Origin: JAHELQ01 sp965603365
Lineage (GTDB): Bacteria > Acidobacteriota > Aminicenantia > UBA2199
Assembly (NCBI GenBank): GCA_965603365.1
Contig: CBFDCR010000007.1
Coordinates: 1 to 64,000, forward strand
Direction of reading: 5' to 3'
DNA: 64,000 nucleotides
Under the pieces are notes generated by a model. That model was given only the letters and a program-made list of their open reading frames with translations, did no database searches and was not told the DNA's origin. The translations under genes were made by a program, and so were the position numbers. This document shows, in pieces, positions 16,951-24,824 of this stretch. Positions within the stretch are counted from its first letter, which is position 1. Every line of letters starts with the position of its first letter.

Positions 16951-19467
16951 ATGAAGTGTGAAAAATGCGGGTTTGAAAATCCCGAAGGTATTGAGCATTG
17001 CCTCAAATGCGAGGCCGACTTGATTGGCAAGACCAAATTGATTACCCCTGTACCGCCCACATCTGCGCCGCCACTGGTAGAGACCCCCAAAGATCAATTG
17101 GACTTCTCGCCGGGGGAAATCTTCGGCGGCCGCTACCAGATTATCGAAGAGATCGGCCGGGGTGGAATGGGGAAAGTATTTAAGGCCCGGGACAAAGAGC
17201 TCAACATTGTGGTGGCCCTCAAGATGATCCGGCCGGAACTCAGCCGCGACCCCGGTATTGTCGCCCGGTTCAAACAGGAACTCCTGATGGCCCGGGAGAT
17301 CTTCCATGAAAATGTGATCCGCATTCACGACTTAGGAGAGGTAGATCACATCAAATACATCTCTATGAATTATGTGGAGGGTAACAGTTTAAAGGAGATC
17401 ATGGGAGCCACCGGTAAGCTGACCGTCGAGAAATCGGTGGATATCATCAAACAGGTGTGCAGCGCCTTAGACGCGGCCCATCGTAAAGGCATCATTCACC
17501 GGGATCTAAAGCCCCAGAACATCATGATCGACCGCAAAGGCAGCGCCATCGTGCTGGATTTCGGCATTGCCAGGTCGGTCTGGGCTCCGGTGGAGGATAC
17601 CGGCGTGACGGCAGACGGCACGGTTATCGGTACACCCGATTACATGTCCCCGGAACAGGTGAAAGGAGAGACGGTTGACGCCGCCTCGGACATCTACTCC
17701 CTGGGGGTCATCCTGTTTGAAATGGTCACCGGCAAACTTCCTTTTAGTGCCCCCAATCCCATGGAGACATTTCAGAAACATGTGCATGAAAAACCGCCGC
17801 TGCCTTCCACGCTGAGTCCCCAGTTGCCCAAAAGGTTGGAGTCCATCATCCTGAAGTGCCTGGAGAAAAAAAAGAAAAGCCGCTATCGGTCGGTAGAGGA
17901 GATATTGGAAGAGGTGACCCACAGTAAAACCCTGGAAATACGGCTGGAGAAGGAGAGACGGCGGACCAGGAAAGAAGCGTCTCCGGCAAAGAGTGTGGAG
18001 GAGCGAGCCAAACCCAAAGCCCGGCGAAGCGTTTTTAGAACGGTATTTAGACTCTTTCTCCTGCTGCTGCTCGTCTACATCGCGGTCTCGGCGGTGGGAT
18101 TGGTGAACGATGCCACTTATGCGGTAAAGACCGATAAAGTCAAGGTGGAGTACCGGACCTATTACCGGAACCGTTTTCCCCTCAGCCGGGAGTGGCTGGC
18201 CAAAGATGAGGAGACCACCGACGTCGATACCTGGGCCGCTTACCTGAATCTGTTCCCCCCCCGCCTGGATGAGGCGGGCCGCCGGATTCCGGAAACGGAA
18301 TACTTACAAAACGATAAGGTCAGACCTATACTCCGGAATCCCCAGGCAAAGAAATTACAATCCGTTTCCGAAGATTTGCAGTACAATAGTATCCAGGATT
18401 TGAAAGGGATTTCCGAAAGCCATGGCCGGCTCTTTGAATTTGACGAGTTGTTCGGGGCGATCAGGGGGGGGAGACAACTGATCCGCTTCTCCGATGCCGG
18501 AGACCGGTTAAATCCTCGCACCCCGGGCCCCGAAATGGTGCGCCAATACGTGCGCATGCTCATTATTAATGCCCGCATCGATCTTCTGGAGGAAAACGAA
18601 GAGGAGGGGCTGCACAAACTCTATAACGGCCTGATCTTTGCCCTGGATTTGTATGCCGCCGCCACCTCTCTTCAAGACTACGAGCTCTCTTTATACGCCC
18701 TTAAATGCCTTTTCCGGGAACTGATCCCCATATTTTTGAGTGTGGATATGCAGGGCAGTTCTGCGGTGACCGGCACGGTCGGTACATTAAAAATTCTCTC
18801 CCTGCTCCGGCCTGACCTGTTCCCCGCTGCCTGGGACTGGAATATTAAATCGGATTCACCGGTAACGGACCGTCTGGAGATATTGCTGTCCCTCAGCCTG
18901 AACACGCTGGAGCCGCGTGAGATTTTTTATAAGGCCTACCTCGACCAGGTCCGCCGCTATGAGGATATATTCGACGCGCTTCACCTCAAAAAATTAAATT
19001 ATTACGCCTACGGCAAATTCCGTTTCTGGAAGTATGTTTTCTCCATTCAACGCTATTTCTATAAGCAGGGGATCGAATTCTTCCCGGAGCTTCTGGATGG
19101 GCTGAAATATATCCGCAGTGCCCGGGATAAAAATGCCTTTTTCAGGGAGTACTGTCAGAAACATCTGGGCAGCGATAATGTTTTTATCTCCCATCTCCCC
19201 CAGGTTCCCCTTAAGCTGAGCCATGCCCGAATGTCAGGAAAGCTGGCGCTGATTATTCTTAAAATAAAGAAGTACGGCTTTAAGACGGAGCAGATCGCCG
19301 ATGACCTGCTGGTCAACGAATGGACAGGTAAAAAATGGGAAATCGTCGAAGCCGAAGATGCCTCCGCCATTGTGCTGGACAAAACTCTAAAAATCCCCCT
19401 CCAGACCACAAACGACCCCCAGGACCACAAAAAAATCCTTCAGGCATTATCCGGGCTAGCGAAATAA
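16951..19467 (+). CDS. zinc-ribbon Ser/Thr protein kinase with membrane helix and large C-terminal sensor region
   Basis: About 838 residues. A zinc ribbon opens the protein (C3, C6, C17, C20). A Pro-rich linker leads to a Hanks-type kinase domain: GRGGMGKV glycine loop, catalytic HRDLKPQN, DFG, and the activation-loop end GTPDYMSPEQ. A basic, charged juxtamembrane stretch is followed by one membrane helix (FRLFLLLLLVYIAVSAVGLV, near residue 360). The remaining 460 residues are mostly helical and match no domain I know; they should lie outside the cytoplasm. GGAG six bases before the ATG at 16951 makes it a better start than the GTG twelve bases earlier. All catalytic residues look intact. 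The ECF sigma gene follows about 100 bp downstream. Confidence 0.9.
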   Translation: MKCEKCGFENPEGIEHCLKCEADLIGKTKLITPVPPTSAPPLVETPKDQLDFSPGEIFGGRYQIIEEIGRGGMGKVFKARDKELNIVVALKMIRPELSRDPGIVARFKQELLMAREIFHENVIRIHDLGEVDHIKYISMNYVEGNSLKEIMGATGKLTVEKSVDIIKQVCSALDAAHRKGIIHRDLKPQNIMIDRKGSAIVLDFGIARSVWAPVEDTGVTADGTVIGTPDYMSPEQVKGETVDAASDIYSLGVILFEMVTGKLPFSAPNPMETFQKHVHEKPPLPSTLSPQLPKRLESIILKCLEKKKKSRYRSVEEILEEVTHSKTLEIRLEKERRRTRKEASPAKSVEERAKPKARRSVFRTVFRLFLLLLLVYIAVSAVGLVNDATYAVKTDKVKVEYRTYYRNRFPLSREWLAKDEETTDVDTWAAYLNLFPPRLDEAGRRIPETEYLQNDKVRPILRNPQAKKLQSVSEDLQYNSIQDLKGISESHGRLFEFDELFGAIRGGRQLIRFSDAGDRLNPRTPGPEMVRQYVRMLIINARIDLLEENEEEGLHKLYNGLIFALDLYAAATSLQDYELSLYALKCLFRELIPIFLSVDMQGSSAVTGTVGTLKILSLLRPDLFPAAWDWNIKSDSPVTDRLEILLSLSLNTLEPREIFYKAYLDQVRRYEDIFDALHLKKLNYYAYGKFRFWKYVFSIQRYFYKQGIEFFPELLDGLKYIRSARDKNAFFREYCQKHLGSDNVFISHLPQVPLKLSHARMSGKLALIILKIKKYGFKTEQIADDLLVNEWTGKKWEIVEAEDASAIVLDKTLKIPLQTTNDPQDHKKILQALSGLAK

Positions 19468-19496
19468 TAAAGTAGTACAGGAAGAATTACGCTCCT

Positions 19497-19534
19497 TGCC
19501 ATTCCGGGGGTATAAAAAAATAAAAAAATGGCAG
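19497..19534. promoter_or_regulatory. inverted repeat upstream of the ECF sigma gene
   Basis: TGCCAT and ATGGCA flank an A/T-rich centre with G tracts on both sides, about 40 bp before the sigma factor start. It could be an operator; it is too short for certainty. Confidence 0.25.
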
Positions 19535-19571
19535 GGGGGTAATAAAATAGCGGGCATAACGTCTGAAGGGT

Positions 19572-20114
19572 ATGAGTGCGGAAATGAGAAAAAAGAGGCT
19601 TTCCGATTTTTTTAGCAGGGAGTACGGCCGCCTCCTCGGCTTTGTCCGCCGCTGGATCGACGATGCCGCCGACCGGGATGCCGAGGACATCGTCCAGGAC
19701 GTGATGCTGAACATCTTCGACCGTGCCGACCCCTTCATCCCCATCGAGAACCTGACGGCCTATGTGTACCGGGCTTTAAAAAACCGGATCGTGGATCTAT
19801 TCCGAAAGGGGAAAGCCCACGCCCCGGTGGAGAATGGTTCGCTGGAAAGCCTGTCCTTAGCGGAGGTCATGGCTGCGGCCCGGTGCGACGCTGCCGCGGA
19901 ACTGGAGAGAGAAGAGCTTCGTCTCCTGTTGTACGGTGCACTGGAATCCCTGGATGAGAAGGATCGGGCTATCATTATCGCCACCGAGTTTGAGGGGCGC
20001 TCATTCCGCAACCTGTCCGAAGAGTGGGCAGTCCCCATGGGGACGCTGCTCACCCGCAAGTCACGGGCCTTACAGAAGATCAAAAAAAGGCTCAACGACT
20101 GGATACGACAATGA
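19572..20114 (+). CDS. ECF-type RNA polymerase sigma factor
   Basis: A 180-residue sigma-70 family protein with region 2 (DAEDIVQDVMLNIFDR, LTAYVYRALKNRIVDLFRKGK) and region 4 (LESLDEKDRAIIIATEFEGRSFRNLSEEW, then TLLTRKSRALQKIKKRL), the standard two-domain ECF layout. A spacer of about 40 residues between them is acidic. The stop codon is overlapped by an ATG of the next frame, and a membrane protein with its own strong ribosome site follows 15 bp later. That partner is a candidate anti-sigma or co-regulated output. The ATG at 19572 has AAGGG very close; a second ATG four codons downstream is the alternative start. Confidence 0.85.
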   Translation: MSAEMRKKRLSDFFSREYGRLLGFVRRWIDDAADRDAEDIVQDVMLNIFDRADPFIPIENLTAYVYRALKNRIVDLFRKGKAHAPVENGSLESLSLAEVMAAARCDAAAELEREELRLLLYGALESLDEKDRAIIIATEFEGRSFRNLSEEWAVPMGTLLTRKSRALQKIKKRLNDWIRQ

Positions 20115-20128
20115 AAAGGAGGAACAAA

Positions 20129-20563
20129 ATGGAAAATCATGTGACAGACAACTCTTCAGCCCCCCGCTGTTGCCATGGGGCCAGGGTGGCGCGAATCATC
20201 GGCATGACCATCGTGGGGGTGATTTTTGCCGTGCTGTTTGCCCTGGTGTTTGGCTTACTGGTAAAGGTACTCTGGAACTGGCTGATGCCCATGATATTCG
20301 GCCTACCGGAGATCGGCTACTGGCAGGCCTTCGGCCTGGTGGTGCTGGCCAAGCTGCTGTTCGGTGCCTTTGGCCACCACCGGCACGATGGCCCTCACGA
20401 CCACTTTCACCGGCACATCGATGCCAGATGGCATCGCTGGATGGGTCTTGATGAGCCGGAAGACTGGAAACATTACCACCGGTTCTGGCGAGACGAGGGC
20501 CAGGCCGCCTTCGAGGCCTATCTCGAACGCACGAAGGCCCAAAAACAAGAAAAAGGCGACTAA
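20129..20563 (+). CDS. small His-rich membrane protein coupled to the sigma factor
   Basis: A 144-residue protein with one or two membrane helices (IIGMTIVGVIFAVLFALVFG and a re-entrant YWQAFGLVVLAKLLFGAF) and then a His-rich loop (GHHRHDGPHDHFHRH) followed by a Trp/acidic helical tail. The His cluster could bind a transition metal. AAAGGAGG six bases before the ATG at 20129 decides the start; longer frames reaching into the sigma gene are not used. Its position directly after the ECF sigma suggests that it controls, or is controlled by, that sigma factor. It lacks the zinc-binding HC2 motif of classical anti-sigmas. Confidence 0.75.
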   Translation: MENHVTDNSSAPRCCHGARVARIIGMTIVGVIFAVLFALVFGLLVKVLWNWLMPMIFGLPEIGYWQAFGLVVLAKLLFGAFGHHRHDGPHDHFHRHIDARWHRWMGLDEPEDWKHYHRFWRDEGQAAFEAYLERTKAQKQEKGD

Positions 20564-20573
20564 GGCGAGGGGG

Positions 20574-22484
20574 CTACATCTTTGGGGGGATGGGGATGCC
20601 CATGATGTGCAACAGTTTTTCCAGCCGGTCTTTGACCAGCAGGATGACCGTCTTGCGCAGGTTCCGTTTTTGGGAATCGGCTTCGGCAATGACCGGAAAC
20701 AGGTGGTAGTAGTGGTTAAATTTTTGACAGATGGAGAAGGTATAGTTGGCAATGGCGGAAATCTCGCTGCCGCCCAGGGCAAACTCCACCTGGATCTCCA
20801 GCAAGGAGAGCAGAAGCAGGAGGTCGTAGGTAACGTCATACTCCTTCGAGTCCAAAATCGACAGGTCCAGCTCCTCCGGTTTTGTTTCGATCGCTTGATC
20901 CTCCATCTTGCGCAGTATGCTGTTGATGCGCACCACGGCGTACTGCAAATAGGGGCCGGTATCCCCTTCAAAGGCCAGCGCCTCCTTGAAGTCAAAGGCA
21001 ATCACCGTATTGGCGGTAAACTTGATCATAAAATAGCGCAGCGCGCCCACGGCAATATCGGCGGCGATCTCTTCGACTCTACCGTCATCCATCTGGGGAT
21101 TTCTCAATTTGACCTCTTCGGAGGATTTTTCCTTCAGCCTGGCGATGAGTTCATCCGCCTTAACGGCAATCCCCTTCCTGCCGGAGACCTCCACATAGGC
21201 TTTGTCCTCATCCTCCCTGGCTATTTGCAGGCCCATCTCCTTAACGCAGCGGGGGGTTAAGGCCACCATCTCGTAGGAGAAGTGGGCAAATTTCTCGGCC
21301 TCGCCGGCCGCCGTTAGGGACGACAGCACCTGGGAGATGATGTTCTGGAGGTAGGACTGCCGCGTATCGATGACGTTGTAGACCCTGAGGCCGCGGCCGA
21401 AGGTCTCGATTTGTTTGCCGGATTCAAAATCCGTTATAAAGATTTCGTGGGCATCGTCATATGTATAGAAGGGCTGGTAATAAAAGTCATTTTGAAAGAG
21501 GCCCACTTTCCAGAACGTATAGGCGATATCCTTGCCGATATAGGTGACCGTCCCGTTGGAGCGGATAATGACCTTCTCGATATTTTCCCGGTCATATTGA
21601 ATGACCCAGCAGCCCTGCTTTTGGGGATCCTTTGACCGATACATGATCCCTTCCCGTTTCAAAATACCCGCCGCCTCTTCAAAAAAATCCAGTTCGATTA
21701 TATCCCGCTCCCGTACCAGCAGGTCGTAGCGCACCCCGATAGCGGCCATCACCCTGATATGGTCTCTCAATACCTGCCGGGAGATGTAATCCCCCATGCT
21801 GTATTCCGGCTCTTCCTTCTCTTCGATCTTTCGGTGCACCTCATTTCGCGCCTGGAGGAGTTGTTCATCCGCCTGAAACAACCGATTGACCTCAGAGTAG
21901 AGGTTCCACAGGTAGGCGGCCAGGTGGTCGATCTCTTTAACCCCGTCGATACTTTTCTTCCGGTGGTGCAGGAGTCCCCAGACCACATCGGCCATCTGGA
22001 TACCGGTGTCGTCGATATAATTTTGCACTTCCACTTCGTAATCCAGAAACCGCAGGCTGCGCACCAGGGTATCGCCGAGGCAGGCGTTTCGCAAATGGCC
22101 GATGTGGGCCGCCTTGTTGGGATTGATGCTGGTGTGTTCCACCACCACCTTTTGTTTCAGGGGCTTTGTCTGCCGACCCATATTCTCGGCCAGATAGCGC
22201 AGCAAAAAGTGGGGTTTAAAGGAGAAGTTTAAAAACCCGCCGCCGGCCAGTTGGATATCCGCCACAAAATCGAATTGGCCCCGCAGCTTCTCCACCATCT
22301 GGGTGCCGATGATAAAGGGTTTCTGCCTCAACCGTTTGGCCAGAACAAAGGGAAGATTGATGGAGAGGTCTCCGAACTTCCGGTCCGGGGGGATGGAAAA
22401 CTGGATGTCCTGGGGATTCAGATCATACTCCCCTGTAAGCAAGGAGAAGATGCGCTCCCGTAATTCCTGCTGGATAAACTTCAT
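20574..22484 (-). CDS. argS: arginyl-tRNA synthetase
   Basis: A 636-residue class I aminoacyl-tRNA synthetase that charges tRNA-Arg. The N-terminal Add-1 domain precedes the HIGH signature (HIGH at 127-130, followed by LRNACLGD). The KMSKS position carries the divergent SGRKGIAVK, normal for ArgS, which often lacks a canonical KMSKS. The C-terminal DALR anticodon-binding domain is seen in the last 130 residues (TGPYLQYAVVRINSILRK). Length and order match bacterial ArgS. Its gene follows a J-like/TPR gene on the same strand with a 29-bp gap, so the two may share a transcript. Confidence 0.95.
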   Translation of the reverse strand: MKFIQQELRERIFSLLTGEYDLNPQDIQFSIPPDRKFGDLSINLPFVLAKRLRQKPFIIGTQMVEKLRGQFDFVADIQLAGGGFLNFSFKPHFLLRYLAENMGRQTKPLKQKVVVEHTSINPNKAAHIGHLRNACLGDTLVRSLRFLDYEVEVQNYIDDTGIQMADVVWGLLHHRKKSIDGVKEIDHLAAYLWNLYSEVNRLFQADEQLLQARNEVHRKIEEKEEPEYSMGDYISRQVLRDHIRVMAAIGVRYDLLVRERDIIELDFFEEAAGILKREGIMYRSKDPQKQGCWVIQYDRENIEKVIIRSNGTVTYIGKDIAYTFWKVGLFQNDFYYQPFYTYDDAHEIFITDFESGKQIETFGRGLRVYNVIDTRQSYLQNIISQVLSSLTAAGEAEKFAHFSYEMVALTPRCVKEMGLQIAREDEDKAYVEVSGRKGIAVKADELIARLKEKSSEEVKLRNPQMDDGRVEEIAADIAVGALRYFMIKFTANTVIAFDFKEALAFEGDTGPYLQYAVVRINSILRKMEDQAIETKPEELDLSILDSKEYDVTYDLLLLLSLLEIQVEFALGGSEISAIANYTFSICQKFNHYYHLFPVIAEADSQKRNLRKTVILLVKDRLEKLLHIMGIPIPPKM

Positions 22485-22513
22485 TCATGCCTCCCGACTA
22501 TGACTGCGGCCAC

Positions 22514-23284
22514 TCATCTCTTCTTGCGATCAAAGATGGTGGGCATCACTTTTTTCAACCCCTTTTGCAGCGAAGAGACCAGGGATTTGTCCCCCGACGG
22601 GGCGATTTCGTTGAGTTTCTTGCGGGCCAGGGCGTGGCCGGGCTCCAGTTGCAGGGCCTTGCGGAAATACGATTCTGCCCGGCGAGCCATTTTTTCTGCA
22701 TAAAACAGCATGCCCAGGGCGGCGAAGTGTTCGGCATTCCACGGCTCTATCTCGGCCGCCTTCTGGAGATTCACCTCCGCCTTGTGCCTTAACCCCGGGG
22801 CCTTCATCTGGCACAGTCCCAGCAGGTGATGATAGGCTGCTTTGCCGGGATCTAAGCGGATAGCCTCTTCCAGCGCCGACACCGCCATGGGATAGTACCT
22901 CTGGGCATAGAGGGATCTGGCCAGTTGGTAATTGTTTTTGGCCTTTTCGGCCGCGTCCTCTTCTCTGGGTTCCTCAATGGGGACATCCTTATACCCCCGC
23001 TTTTCGTACTCCGCCCGTTTCTCATAATCACTGATGACCCTAAAAGCGTGCTCAACTTTTTCGACAATAAACAGGGCCTTCTTCTTTACTTCCGGCTGCC
23101 TGATGCGGGCGATTTTATCCGCCGTGAAACTCCCCTGGAATTTTTGATAGGCCTCTTCGATATCCCTCTGGATGGCGGTTTTGGCCACCCCCAGCAGTTC
23201 AAAGTGATTCAAACCGCCCTTAAATTTATCGTATAAAAAATTAACCTTGACCTCAAAATTTGAGATCTCTTCATCAATATTCAT
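22514..23284 (-). CDS. degenerate J-like domain plus TPR protein
   Basis: About 256 residues. The N-terminal 110 residues fold pattern resembles a DnaJ J-domain (HFELLGVAKTAIQRDIEEAYQKF, later VEHAFRVISDYEKRAEYEKRG), but the HPD tripeptide needed to stimulate DnaK is absent. The second half carries three to four tetratricopeptide repeats (for example YYPMAVSALEEAIRLDPGKA and AESYFRKALQLEPGHA). It is likely an adaptor for protein-protein contacts rather than an active co-chaperone. The ATG at 23284 has CAGGAG 9 nt upstream and is preferred to one six codons earlier. The gene precedes argS on the same strand. Confidence 0.78.
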   Translation of the reverse strand: MNIDEEISNFEVKVNFLYDKFKGGLNHFELLGVAKTAIQRDIEEAYQKFQGSFTADKIARIRQPEVKKKALFIVEKVEHAFRVISDYEKRAEYEKRGYKDVPIEEPREEDAAEKAKNNYQLARSLYAQRYYPMAVSALEEAIRLDPGKAAYHHLLGLCQMKAPGLRHKAEVNLQKAAEIEPWNAEHFAALGMLFYAEKMARRAESYFRKALQLEPGHALARKKLNEIAPSGDKSLVSSLQKGLKKVMPTIFDRKKR

Positions 23285-23337
23285 GGCCGTCGTCTCCTGC
23301 ATTCATCATTTTTATCCATACAAATCTATATGTTCCC

Positions 23338-23420
23338 ATCCCCCCCATTGTAGTGCAAATCCCCCCATTTTGCAAGGGGGTCACCCCAAAGAGTACTCCC
23401 CCCCAACAACTCCCCAGACA
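23338..23420. repeat. C-tract intergenic repeat with inverted repeat
   Basis: Four C-runs of 5-7 bases, one of them forming a short inverted repeat with a G-run (CCCCC, nine bases, GGGGG). The region is non-coding on both strands and unlike neighbouring DNA. It resembles short intergenic repeats often found scattered in bacterial genomes. Confidence 0.4.
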
Positions 23421-23499
23421 ACCACATCCACAGAAATCAATGTGGGGAACGCCCCCAGATCTGCCGAGCGGTGGTGAATAATGTTGATCTGATTAAATG

Positions 23500-23528
23500 T
23501 TGAATTTAGCAGGCGGAGGGATTATAAT
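23500..23528 (+). promoter_or_regulatory. promoter of the MNT/HEPN pair, leaderless spacing
   Basis: TTGAAT at 23500-23505, 17-bp spacer, perfect TATAAT at 23523-23528. Transcription should begin near 23535, only about three bases before the ATG at 23538. Confidence 0.55.
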
Positions 23529-23537
23529 AGTATCGTT

Positions 23538-23849
23538 ATGGCGACCAAACAAGAACTTAAACTGGAAGGCATTGAGAACATACTAATAATCTATAAGAAT
23601 AAATTGGCAAAGGAGTTCAAGGTCAAAACTATCGGGGTCTTCGGATCGTACGTCCGGGGCGAACAAAGCGACCGGAGTGATGTCGATATACTGGTTGAAT
23701 TTAACGGCAGAATCGGCTTCTTCAAGTTTCTGGAGTTGGAGGAGTACCTGGAAAAATTATTAGGCGTCAAGGTGGACCTGGTCTCTAAAAAGGCCCTTAA
23801 ACCCCGAATCGGCGCCCGCATCCTCAACGAAGTCGTAATGATACAATGA
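23538..23849 (+). CDS. MNT-type nucleotidyltransferase, MntA-like antitoxin
   Basis: A 103-residue minimal nucleotidyltransferase. The signature GSYVRGEQSDRSDVD (residues 36-50) gives the GS motif and the DxD metal ligands at 48 and 50, followed by the third-strand region KVDLVSKKAL. In MNT/HEPN modules this protein adds AMP to its partner HEPN ribonuclease and so silences it. The HEPN partner lies one base downstream but is cut off. No Shine-Dalgarno precedes the ATG, and the -10 box sits ten bases upstream, so the message is probably leaderless. Confidence 0.85.
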   Translation: MATKQELKLEGIENILIIYKNKLAKEFKVKTIGVFGSYVRGEQSDRSDVDILVEFNGRIGFFKFLELEEYLEKLLGVKVDLVSKKALKPRIGARILNEVVMIQ

Positions 23850-23850
23850 T

Positions 23851-24084
23851 ATGAAAAGAGAGATTTTCGACTACATTACGGACATTGTAGAGGCGATGAA
23901 CGATGTAGAGTCGTTTTTGAAAGGATATAATTTTAAAAAATTTTTTCTAGATAGAAAGACCAGCAATGCAGTGATACGGAGCCTTGAAGTAATTGGCGAG
24001 GCCGCCAAATGTATCCCCGATGGTATCCGGGCCCAATATTCGAAGATACCCTGGAAAAGAATGGCTGGCATGAGAGATAAGTGA
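23851..24084 (+). pseudogene. HepT-like HEPN toxin, truncated by the IS3 remnant
   Basis: The 77 readable residues match the start of HepT/DUF86 HEPN proteins (EIFDYITDIVEAMNDVESFL, then IRSLEVIGEAAKCIPDGIR and KRMAGMRDK). The family normally continues with an RX4HXY catalytic motif and about 35 more residues. Here the reading stops right after MRDK, so the Arg of the motif is kept and the His and Tyr are gone; transposase DNA follows. The toxin should therefore be inactive, while the antitoxin gene next to it is intact. Confidence 0.8.
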
Positions 24085-24451
24085 TATCGGCTGCCCATGC
24101 TTTATTCGGCCTATCGATGTTTACATTCTTAAGAAGATATGGATATATCTTATGCGCTTTATCACGGATGCTAAGCTTACGCTTGGGGTATATCGCCTTA
24201 ATTCCAAGCACTCTCATTAAACGGCGCACACGGCTCCGGCCGATCCCATGACCCCGCCGCTTCAACTCTTTACTAAGCCGACGGCTCCCATAATACGGCC
24301 GCTCAAGATAGAGACGATCCAATTCTTCCAGATATTCCTGGTCACCGGCTCTTAGAAGACTTCCCTTGTAGTAATAGCTCGATCTGCTCAAACTCAACAG
24401 CTTGCATTGACTACGCATACTCAATCCGAAATGACCTTTCTCTATCATCAT
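24084..24451 (-). pseudogene. IS3 transposase orfB, N-terminal fragment
   Basis: About 120 residues of an rve-type transposase: the HTH_21 region (YYGSRRLSKELKRRGHGIGR, RRLMRVLGIKAIYPKR) and the start of the catalytic core (NKAWAADITYL). The Asp in DITY is the first of the DDE triad; the second Asp and the Glu are missing because the gene ends at the junction with hepT. The reading frame continues into antisense hepT sequence, which is not transposase. The product would be catalytically dead. Confidence 0.8.
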
Positions 24452-24456
24452 TCGCT

Positions 24457-24750
24457 TTACATATTTTGGATTTGTTTGTACTTTTTTTTTAAAAACTCCA
24501 ACTCGATATCCTGCCGACCTATCCTCTTATACAACTCTTCTGTCAGCTTCTCCTGCTCTTCAATTTGAGGGTCCTTCTTTCTGGAGAATAAACCGGATGC
24601 ATTTTCCAGTAAGTGCTTCTTCCACTGACGGATCAGGTTGGGATGGACTTCATAGATACTGGACAACTCCGAGATTGTCTTTTCTCCCTTAATGGCCTCC
24701 AGGGCCACACGGGCTTTGAAACCATCATCAAAAGATCTTCTTTTCTTCAC
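24457..24750 (-). CDS. IS3-family transposase orfA
   Basis: A 97-residue HTH_Tnp_1 protein: FDDGFKARVALEAIKGEKTISELSSIY and HPNLIRQWKKHLLE form the DNA-binding helix-turn-helix, followed by a leucine-rich helix (LYKRIGRQDIELEFLKKKYKQ). The poly-A slippery run that would join it to orfB lies near its end. A TATAAT sits just upstream on the minus strand. Intact itself, but without a full orfB the element cannot move alone. Confidence 0.85.
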   Translation of the reverse strand: MKKRRSFDDGFKARVALEAIKGEKTISELSSIYEVHPNLIRQWKKHLLENASGLFSRKKDPQIEEQEKLTEELYKRIGRQDIELEFLKKKYKQIQNM

Positions 24751-24824
24751 GCTGTGCCTCCTTGCATATTATAAGGAGTTGCACTTAAAATGTCATCCAT
24801 TTGGGGTCTCATTTTCCCGGACCA

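Larger units (their letters stand above)
24079..24811 (-). mobile_element. truncated IS3-family insertion sequence
   Basis: The element contains orfA, a slippery A9 run (24482-24490 on the minus strand, codons AAA AAA AAG) of the kind used for -1 frameshifting, and the first part of orfB. The left end probably starts with TGAGACCCC at 24811, thirteen bases downstream of the uvrB stop. The right end and the rest of orfB are missing: at about 24080 the sequence changes straight into hepT. No matching target duplication can be expected because one end is lost. Confidence 0.75.

Noticed and set aside
20364..21260. 298-codon plus-strand frame over argS
   Set aside because: It starts inside the His-rich membrane protein gene and runs antisense through argS; no family resemblance.
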